37,306 nucleotides of DNA from the NCBI GenBank assembly GCA_905215155.1, contig CAJMPJ010000037.1:1-37306 (forward strand), read 5' to 3'. The DNA comes from an uncultured bacterium. GTDB lineage: Bacteria > Bacillota > Clostridia > Lachnospirales > Lachnospiraceae. Of this stretch, positions 31,948-37,306 are shown in pieces. Each line of letters starts with the position of its first letter. Position 1 is the first letter of the stretch. Made by a program: the position numbers and the translations under genes. The notes below the pieces were generated by a model. That model was given only the letters and a program-made list of their open reading frames with translations, was not told the DNA's origin and did no database searches.

Positions 31948-32845
31948 CTAATTTGGATTTTCCTTCTTTTTTCTCCAGAGCCTCCAATGCCTTTAACTCC
32001 GCATCCGTTACGTGGCTCTTGTCTTTTCTTCGCCTTGGCTTGAACTTTAACTGTTCCACCTTATATTCCCGGATTTCCTTTTCGTCCTTAATGGTCACCA
32101 CAACCTTAACCAGCTGCCTTAAAACACTGACCGAATGGACCTCTCCCTTTAAGTTATCATCCGTCGTCACAAAATCCCCGACATTGGGAAGCTTGCTGTT
32201 CAGTTCCTCATAGGTTTCCTCTTCATTCTTCAAGCAGCACATAAGCCTGCCGCAGACTCCGGAAATCTTGGTCGGATTTAAAGAAAGATTCTGTTCCTTT
32301 GCCATCTTAATGGAAACCGGAATAAACTCTGACAGATAGGAATGACAGCACAAAGTCCTTCCGCAAATGCCGATTCCGCCCACGATCTTTGTCTCATCCC
32401 GGACTCCAACCTGACGAAGTTCAATTCTGGTCTTAAATACAGAAGCAAGGTCCTTCACCAGCTCCCTAAAATCAATTCTCCCGTCAGCCGTAAAATAAAA
32501 CAGCACCTTGTTATTATCAAAGGTATATTCCGCGTCGATCAGCTTCATCTGTAGACCATGCTTTTTAATCTTCTCCTTGCAGATTTTAAACGCATCCTTT
32601 TCCTTTTCGTGGTTTCTTTTTTCCACTTCGTCATCCGCCTTGGTTGCCATCCGAATCACAGGCTTTAAAGGCTGAATCACCTTTTCATCCTCCACTTCCC
32701 GGCATCCCAGCACAACATAGCCATATTCAATTCCTCTGGCAGTCTCCACAATTACGTGATCCCCGGTCTTAATCTCCAAGTCCGTCGGATCAAAGTAATA
32801 TATCTTCCCCGCATTCCGAAACCGAACGCCTATCACCTTTATCAT
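31937..32845 (-). CDS. ricT: PSP1-domain protein RicT (YaaT)
   Basis: This 302-residue protein matches RicT/YaaT, a part of the RicT-RicA-RicF complex that helps RNase Y mature mRNA and, in Bacillus, affects competence and sporulation. The PSP1 domain includes GGIGICGRTLCCHSYLSEF and SGVCGRLMCCLKNE. Their cysteines bind a 4Fe-4S cluster in the family. The lysine-rich tail (KFKPRRRKDKSH) is at the C-terminus. No ricA or ricF lies next to it. The gap to holB is three bases, so the two are one operon. Confidence 0.93.
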   Translation of the reverse strand: MIKVIGVRFRNAGKIYYFDPTDLEIKTGDHVIVETARGIEYGYVVLGCREVEDEKVIQPLKPVIRMATKADDEVEKRNHEKEKDAFKICKEKIKKHGLQMKLIDAEYTFDNNKVLFYFTADGRIDFRELVKDLASVFKTRIELRQVGVRDETKIVGGIGICGRTLCCHSYLSEFIPVSIKMAKEQNLSLNPTKISGVCGRLMCCLKNEEETYEELNSKLPNVGDFVTTDDNLKGEVHSVSVLRQLVKVVVTIKDEKEIREYKVEQLKFKPRRRKDKSHVTDAELKALEALEKKEGKSKLDDN

Positions 32846-32848
32846 TGA

Positions 32849-33838
32849 TTAATTCTCCTTCATTACAAGCAGCATGAGTTCCATTGCCAGTTCCATATTC
32901 ACGTTGGCCTCCAAACGGATCCTGGCCTTGTCTATGGCCTTTAAAATCAGCTCCACCCCGTCATAAGCACTGGCAGCACTCAACTCTTTCATTGTATTAA
33001 ATTCTTCCCTGAAAATCAGAAGATTGATATCCTGTGTCACTTTATACATTAAAACATCCCGATACCATAACTGCATAAAATCCAGACAGTCATAAATATC
33101 CAGATTCTCATCCTTCATCTTTTTGATATAAAAAAGCAATTCAGTAATGTCCATTTCCTTCAAATGCTTCAGCATATGAAGAAGCTCCGTATACAAAAGC
33201 TGAAAATCCTCCGAAGAAGCCAGATGAATGGCTCTCCCCAAATTTCCCCTTGCAAACGCCGCATAGACATCCGCCTTGCTCTCTCCTATCCCCAAAGATC
33301 CCATCAGATACGATTTCACCACCGAATCCTGCAACGGTTTCAGCTTTAACTGCACGCACCTGGAAAGAATCGTAGGCAGAAATGCCTCCTGATTGGTGGT
33401 AAGAAGCATAATAACCGCATAAGACGGCGGCTCTTCTATGGTTTTTAAAAGCGCATTCTGTGCCTGGACCGTCATCTTTTCTGCTTCATCCACGATATAG
33501 ATCTTATAGTAGCTGCTGTAAGGACGTATCATAATGGTATCATGGATCTGATCCCTGATATCATCCACGCCGATACTGCCCGGCTTTTCATGGCTCACAT
33601 AAACCAGGTCCGGATGGTTGTCACTCATCACCTGCTTACACGCATGACACTGCATACAAGGCTCACTTAACCCCTTTTCACACAGAAGCGTCATGGCAAA
33701 TGCATTGGCAAGAGATTTTCTGCCCATTCCCGCTTCTCCTGTAAGAATATAAGCATGGGAAACATGATTGGACTCAATGGCTTTCTGTAAATGCTCTTTA
33801 ATTCTTTCATGGCCGATGATATCCTTAAAACCTGGCAC
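32849..33838 (-). CDS. holB: DNA polymerase III, delta' subunit
   Basis: This 329-residue AAA+ protein is the delta' subunit of the sliding-clamp loader. The P-loop-like GEAGMGRKS at 34-42 has Arg where an active site would have Lys, as expected for a subunit that does not need to hydrolyse ATP. Four zinc cysteines are at 53, 61, 64 and 67. IVDEAEKMT and TTNQEAFLPTILSRC are the Walker B and sensor/SRC segments. It starts at a GTG, with AAGGAGG eight bases upstream. Its own promoter begins the block. Confidence 0.92.
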   Translation of the reverse strand: MPGFKDIIGHERIKEHLQKAIESNHVSHAYILTGEAGMGRKSLANAFAMTLLCEKGLSEPCMQCHACKQVMSDNHPDLVYVSHEKPGSIGVDDIRDQIHDTIMIRPYSSYYKIYIVDEAEKMTVQAQNALLKTIEEPPSYAVIMLLTTNQEAFLPTILSRCVQLKLKPLQDSVVKSYLMGSLGIGESKADVYAAFARGNLGRAIHLASSEDFQLLYTELLHMLKHLKEMDITELLFYIKKMKDENLDIYDCLDFMQLWYRDVLMYKVTQDINLLIFREEFNTMKELSAASAYDGVELILKAIDKARIRLEANVNMELAMELMLLVMKEN

Positions 33839-33910
33839 AGCGACACCTCCTTACTACAATTCCCCAATCCGTTCTCCTGTATATTTATAACCGAAAAACG
33901 AATTATGATT

Positions 33911-33939
33911 ATTATATCATAGAATTTTTACCATCACAA
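33911..33939 (-). promoter_or_regulatory. Promoter of the holB-ricT-trmN6-rsmI operon
   Basis: On the minus strand TTGTGA (33934-33939) is followed after 17 bases by TATAAT (33911-33916), 72 bases before the holB start. Confidence 0.75.
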
Positions 33940-33975
33940 GAAAGAAGTATTGGCAAATACGCCTGTTTTCTCGAT

Positions 33976-34016
33976 AAAAAAGCCTCCAGACAGAAGTTTT
34001 CACCCCTGCCCGGAGG
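33976..34016 (-). terminator. Terminator of the decarboxylase/kinase unit
   Basis: The 11-bp arms 33983-33993 and 34006-34016 pair with two G-T wobbles. Six T follow on the minus strand. It separates the kinase-like gene from the holB operon. Confidence 0.88.
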
Positions 34017-34090
34017 ACCTTATAAATACCCAATCCAGTCAAAATAAACCCAATCCCAATCCTCTGCAAAAAACAATCTCAAATCACACA

Positions 34091-34669
34091 TTATTGAATC
34101 ACCTTCAAAATATCATTCAAACATGCATCCAGATCATCATTAATAAATCTACGTCCAATCTTACATCTTTTCAAATTTTCCTCTTTAAAATCCTCTTCAT
34201 CCGCCAGATACCTTCTGCAAAGTTCCGCATACTTAGGCTCCTTTTGTTTAAACTCCCTTTCCAGTGCTCTCCGAAGACGAGTCCCATCCTCCACTTCAAT
34301 ATAAATGGGAACCAACCGTTCCTCCCCGTAATAATCTCTGGTTTTCTCATAAGATTCCAAAGTACCGATCATCAAATAGGAATTCTCACTCATGACGTCA
34401 ATCTGCCCATCATCCACAGTAAAATAACTCCAGGGCCCCAGGGCGGTCTGATACGTCCGCTCCTCAATGATTTTCCCCGCTTCCCGAAGTTCCCTCATTT
34501 TATTACCGTCGGTAAAATAGTATTCTTCTCCCTCTCTTTCACCTTCCCGGATTGGTCTGGTGGTATATAAAATAACTCTTTTCAGCTGAGGCCGCAATTC
34601 CAGTAAACGTTTATAAATTGTATCTTTACCAGAAGCGCTCTTCCCCATCACATAAAAAATTTTTCCCAT
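34091..34669 (-). CDS. Guanylate kinase-like protein
   Basis: This encodes a 192-residue P-loop protein of the guanylate kinase fold. The P-loop is MGKSASGKDT at about 8-17, and TTRPIREGEREGEEYYF holds the GMP-binding region. After that it departs from housekeeping Gmk: the VDVQGA-type segment is replaced by LMIGTLESYE, and TYQTALGPWSYFTVDDG replaces the family's usual TYGT stretch. The substrate may therefore not be GMP. The start at 34669 follows GGAG by nine bases; a longer reading adds 18 residues. It takes the place that tmk has in the Bacillus cluster. The decarboxylase gene lies 50 bases upstream. Confidence 0.8.
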   Translation of the reverse strand: MGKIFYVMGKSASGKDTIYKRLLELRPQLKRVILYTTRPIREGEREGEEYYFTDGNKMRELREAGKIIEERTYQTALGPWSYFTVDDGQIDVMSENSYLMIGTLESYEKTRDYYGEERLVPIYIEVEDGTRLRRALEREFKQKEPKYAELCRRYLADEEDFKEENLKRCKIGRRFINDDLDACLNDILKVIQ

Positions 34670-34719
34670 CACTGTCTGCTCCAATTCCTTAATCATAACA
34701 CACATCTTAATCCTATGTA

Positions 34720-36672
34720 TCACATTTCATCCATCACAAAGATTTTCTCTGCAGTCTCATCCTCCATTCCCTGAACCGGCAGTCCCAATCTTTTAAACTC
34801 TAAAATAATTTCAACAACATCACCAGTCAAAACCTCTCCCGGAACAGCAATCGGAATCCCAGGCGGATATAAATACACAAACTCAGCAGAAACCTTACCT
34901 ATCGCATCCTCTATCAACACCCTGGTCCTTTTTGCATCCATTGCTTCACTTATACGATACCTGCATTCCTTGTTTACATGAGATTCCTGAGTTATCTTGT
35001 CTGAAATAGATATCTTGTCAGAAATATTTTTCCGCTCCTTTATTTTATCAATCTCTCTATTTCCATTGGCACCTACGCTTTTAACTACATCTTCACCGTT
35101 AATTTCGGCCGTCCCACTAACCACTTTCTCACTACTAACTAGTGTCATATTACTAATTACATCTGCACCATTCATTACATTCGCATCTTCATCTATATTC
35201 CTAATTTCATTCCCGACTTCATTCCCAACTACATTTCTAACTTTATCCCTAACTTCATTCCCATCTTCATCCCTAACTTTGTCCCTAACTTTATTCCCAA
35301 CTACATCTCTAACTTTATCCCTAACTTCATTCCCAACTACATTTCTAACTTTATCCCTAACTTCATTCCCATCTTCATCCCTAACTTTGTCCCTAACTTT
35401 ATTCCCAACTACATCTCTAACTTTATCCCTAACTTCATTCCCAACTACATCTCTAACTTTGTCCCTAACTTCATTCCCAACTTCATCTCTAACTTCATTC
35501 CCAACTTCATATCCAATAGTTATTATCTCATCAATCTCTAACAAAGCGGTACAAAGCCTATCTATCCCTTCCTCCGTATCCGCCAAAGTAGTAATTGCTG
35601 TAACATAATCTGCCCCGCACATCTCCATTTCCAAATGATACTGTTCACGTAATACCTGATCTAACTGACTCCCCGACCAACTAGTATTCCTGGTAGAAAT
35701 AATAACTTTAGAAATATCTATATCGAAAACTCCATTATATCCAATCACCTGATCCGATAAAATCCGCAGATTCACCATCTTCCCCAGACGCTTCCGTGCA
35801 TCTGATATCCGACTGTAAAAATCCTTCATTTTACCAGTCCCATTATGATCCATATACCGAATACAATTTTCAATACTCGCCATCATCACATAGGAAGGAC
35901 TGCTGGTCTGATACATTTGAATATATCGGTCCAGCCGTTCCATATTTACAAATCCTTTTTTGACATGCAGCAACGCAGTCTGAGTCAAGGAAGGTAGCGT
36001 CTTATGGAGACTTTGTATTACAATATCTGCCCCCAAATCCAAAGCCGAAACCGGAAATCCTTCATTTTTACCAAATGAGAAATGTGCCCCATGTGCCTCA
36101 TCCACAATAAGGGGTAAACCAAACTTATGAACCACCTGAGCAATTGCCTTAATATCAGAAACCACACCATCATAAGTTGGGGATACCACCAGTACCGCTT
36201 CTATATCCGAACATGTTTTCAACATTTCTTCTACATCCTCAGCTAATAGTCCACCTTGAAGCCCCAATTCAGGTATAAATTGTGGATAAATATAGTTTGC
36301 ATTCAACTGATTGAGGAAAACTCCATAAAAAGCAGATTTATGACAATTCCGGCTCATCAAAATCGTCCCTCTGTTCCGAACTGTGGCACCGATTGCACTT
36401 AATATTCCGCAACTGCTTCCATTAACAAGATAGAATGTCTTGTCACTCCCATAAATTCCAGCCGCCCATTCCATAGAATCCTTTAAAATTCCTTCCGGAT
36501 GATGAAGATTATCAAACCCGTTAATTTCCGTAATATCAATTGAAAATGGATTTAAAAATTGGCTCAAAGCCTCATACTTATATTGTCTTTTATGTCCCGG
36601 CATATGAAATGGGTAGAAATCCGAGTCAGCATACTCCATCAACCTTTTTAGTAAATTTGGTCTTTCCTTCAC
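34720..36672 (-). CDS. Orn/Lys/Arg decarboxylase family protein with repeat-expanded insertion
   Basis: This 650-residue protein is a PLP-dependent decarboxylase related to YaaO/SpeA. DFYPFHMPGHKRQ opens the fold, VVSPTYDGVVSDI is central, DEAHGAHF is at 191-198, and PLP attaches to Lys224 in SLHKTLPSLTQ. The C-terminal domain (571-650) has the family's YLYPPGIP and LGLPVQGMED motifs. Between residues 384 and 570 lies an extra segment. It includes eight or nine 12-residue repeats (389-492) close to VVGNEVRDKVRD. Family members are about 480 residues long, which matches this length without the insert. It starts at a GTG after GAGGG. The substrate (lysine, arginine or ornithine) is not settled. 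Confidence 0.88.
   Translation of the reverse strand: MKERPNLLKRLMEYADSDFYPFHMPGHKRQYKYEALSQFLNPFSIDITEINGFDNLHHPEGILKDSMEWAAGIYGSDKTFYLVNGSSCGILSAIGATVRNRGTILMSRNCHKSAFYGVFLNQLNANYIYPQFIPELGLQGGLLAEDVEEMLKTCSDIEAVLVVSPTYDGVVSDIKAIAQVVHKFGLPLIVDEAHGAHFSFGKNEGFPVSALDLGADIVIQSLHKTLPSLTQTALLHVKKGFVNMERLDRYIQMYQTSSPSYVMMASIENCIRYMDHNGTGKMKDFYSRISDARKRLGKMVNLRILSDQVIGYNGVFDIDISKVIISTRNTSWSGSQLDQVLREQYHLEMEMCGADYVTAITTLADTEEGIDRLCTALLEIDEIITIGYEVGNEVRDEVGNEVRDKVRDVVGNEVRDKVRDVVGNKVRDKVRDEDGNEVRDKVRNVVGNEVRDKVRDVVGNKVRDKVRDEDGNEVRDKVRNVVGNEVGNEIRNIDEDANVMNGADVISNMTLVSSEKVVSGTAEINGEDVVKSVGANGNREIDKIKERKNISDKISISDKITQESHVNKECRYRISEAMDAKRTRVLIEDAIGKVSAEFVYLYPPGIPIAVPGEVLTGDVVEIILEFKRLGLPVQGMEDETAEKIFVMDEM
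35197..35508 (-). repeat. 36-bp tandem array within the decarboxylase gene
   Basis: About eight 36-bp units encode the 12-residue repeats. Three units form a 108-bp block that occurs twice with no difference (35221-35328 and 35329-35436). A finer 12-bp period gives Val at every fourth residue. The reading frame stays open through the array. Confidence 0.97.
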
Positions 36673-36902
36673 AATTTATCCCTCAATCTCCTCAACTCTA
36701 TATTATCTTCTTTTATTTTTCTAATATTACTCTTTTTTTGTTCTTATCCTTTTCTATTCTTACCATTTCCTGTTCTTATCCTTTTCTTTCTTACTGTATT
36801 TCTGCTCTTATATTTTCCTGTTTCGATATCTATTTATTCTTATTTCAATTATTAAATTTCTGCAGACTACCAACCCCTTTAGTATAGCATCCTTACCCTA
36901 TC
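36673..36902. other. Purine-strand leader region between divergent genes
   Basis: This gap upstream of the decarboxylase is almost pure A and G on its transcribed strand for long stretches. A 17-base direct repeat occurs at 36739-36755 and 36771-36787 (period 32). I see no gene, hairpin or clear promoter for the decarboxylase in it. Confidence 0.6.
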
Positions 36903-36931
36903 TTTACAATTTATTCTAGGGGAGCTATAAT
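36903..36931 (+). promoter_or_regulatory. Promoter of the small plus-strand gene
   Basis: TTTACA (36903-36908) and TATAAT (36926-36931) are 17 bases apart. The ATG is 39 bases further on. Confidence 0.85.
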
Positions 36932-36970
36932 AGTATTTTGAGTAAAATAGTGGAAGGAAAGGTGATACCC

Positions 36971-37201
36971 ATGAGATTAATAGAGTTTAAAATGGAGCGT
37001 CCAGGATTAGTAAAAGCAAATGATTTAGTTCACATCATAGAACGGGAAGGTACCAGCAGCTACAGTTATATCATAGAACCGGCTGTTGCCATGTCAGGCT
37101 GTTACACTGGACGCGACCGTATAAAATCCAACCAGGGAATTGTAAAAGAAGTGAAACACAATGACCGGGGATATTACGTGATTGTAGAATTCGATGAATA
37201 G
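36971..37201 (+). CDS. Small conserved protein, unknown function
   Basis: This encodes a 76-residue soluble protein with alternating short beta strands (LIEFKME, LVHIIERE, YSYIIEP, GYYVIVEFDE), perhaps a small barrel. I do not recognise a family with certainty. The start is the ATG at 36971 with GGAAAGG six bases upstream. An in-frame TTG at 36938 would begin only seven bases after the -10 element and is unlikely. A near-consensus promoter precedes it and a hairpin follows it. There is no membrane segment or signal peptide. Confidence 0.75.
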   Translation: MRLIEFKMERPGLVKANDLVHIIEREGTSSYSYIIEPAVAMSGCYTGRDRIKSNQGIVKEVKHNDRGYYVIVEFDE

Positions 37202-37214
37202 AATAGTAAAATAC

Positions 37215-37247
37215 AAAAAGCCCTGAAACATTTCTGTTTCAAGGCTT
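37215..37247 (-). terminator. Terminator of the tRNA-Lys transcript
   Basis: TGAAACA (37224-37230) pairs with TGTTTCA (37235-37241), extended by AAGCC/GGCTT. Five T follow on the minus strand. The plus strand has no T run, so the main direction is that of the tRNA. Confidence 0.8.
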
Positions 37248-37251
37248 GTCC

Positions 37252-37306
37252 TGAGACACCGGGGATTCGAACCCCGGACAACTTGATTAAAAGTCAAGTG
37301 CTCTAC
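37252..37306 (-). tRNA. tRNA-Lys (TTT), 5' part outside window
   Basis: On the minus strand the anticodon arm CTTGA-CTTTTAA-TCAAG gives anticodon TTT. It is followed by the T arm CGGGG-TTCGAAT-CCCCG, the acceptor strand GTGTCTC and the discriminator A. CCA is not encoded. The window ends within the D arm, so the acceptor 5' strand is missing. Confidence 0.93.

Noticed and set aside
33870..33940. Small RNA before holB
   Set aside because: The AT-rich stretch is explained by the holB promoter. No independent terminator is found between it and the gene.
35197..35508. Possible CRISPR array from regular 36-bp repeats
   Set aside because: The units are directly adjacent with no spacers, remain in frame within a coding gene, and no cas gene is near.
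34997..35608. A 203-residue plus-strand open frame of Ser/Thr/Leu/Phe repeats
   Set aside because: It is the antisense reading of the decarboxylase repeat array. It has no ribosome binding site, and the decarboxylase frame carries clear family motifs on both sides.

Overview
The window looks like chromosome from a spore-forming member of the Clostridia, most probably Lachnospiraceae (Lacrimispora or Clostridium saccharolyticum-like). The reasons are strong purine-rich ribosome binding sites, sporulation genes (yyaC, spmA), FabK as the enoyl reductase, a fused AccD-AccA, and a yaaO-holB-ricT-trmN6-rsmI block like that of Bacillus. Most genes lie on the minus strand. The few plus-strand genes are small proteins and one secreted pectate lyase. 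The right edge cuts through a tRNA-Lys gene.

Layout, left to right. 38-5713 holds glucokinase, transketolase, a DUF5711-type membrane protein coupled to transketolase, and a membrane-anchored LysM protein whose cytoplasmic domain resembles a degenerate MPN/JAMM fold. 5778-8891 holds YyaC, a coiled-coil membrane protein, a small conserved protein and a lipoprotein. 9048-12673 holds glucose-6-phosphate isomerase, an unknown membrane protein, MTA/SAH nucleosidase and a divergent TSCPD protein. 12972-13991 is a family 9 pectate lyase with a structured leader. 14062-19456 holds spmA, an XRE regulator with a P-type cation ATPase, and a BNR-repeat (sialidase-like) protein. 19762-30169 is one long type II fatty acid synthesis operon in the transcription order fabH-acpP-fabK-fabD-fabG-fabF-accB-fabZ-accC-accDA-nitronate monooxygenase-like. 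30308-36672 holds rsmI, trmN6, ricT, holB, a guanylate-kinase-like gene and an Orn/Lys/Arg decarboxylase. 36971-37201 is a small plus-strand gene, followed by the partial tRNA-Lys.

How the genes work together. The fab/acc operon carries malonyl-CoA formation (accB, accC, accDA) and an elongation cycle (fabD, fabH, fabF, fabG, fabZ, fabK, acpP). Two inverted repeats of the form TTTGAnnnTCAAA sit at the fabH promoter and in the acpP upstream gap. They match the FabT-type box of lactic acid bacteria, so a MarR-type regulator encoded elsewhere probably controls the operon at two points. glcK, pgi and tkt belong to upper glycolysis and the pentose phosphate pathway.

The most unusual sequence is inside the Orn/Lys/Arg decarboxylase (35197-35508). 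A 36-bp (12-residue) tandem array includes an exactly duplicated 108-bp block and lies in an extra segment of about 180 residues between the PLP fold and the C-terminal domain. I see no CRISPR array, insertion sequence, prophage or obvious defence island. Calls rest on motif recognition by eye, and no database search was possible.
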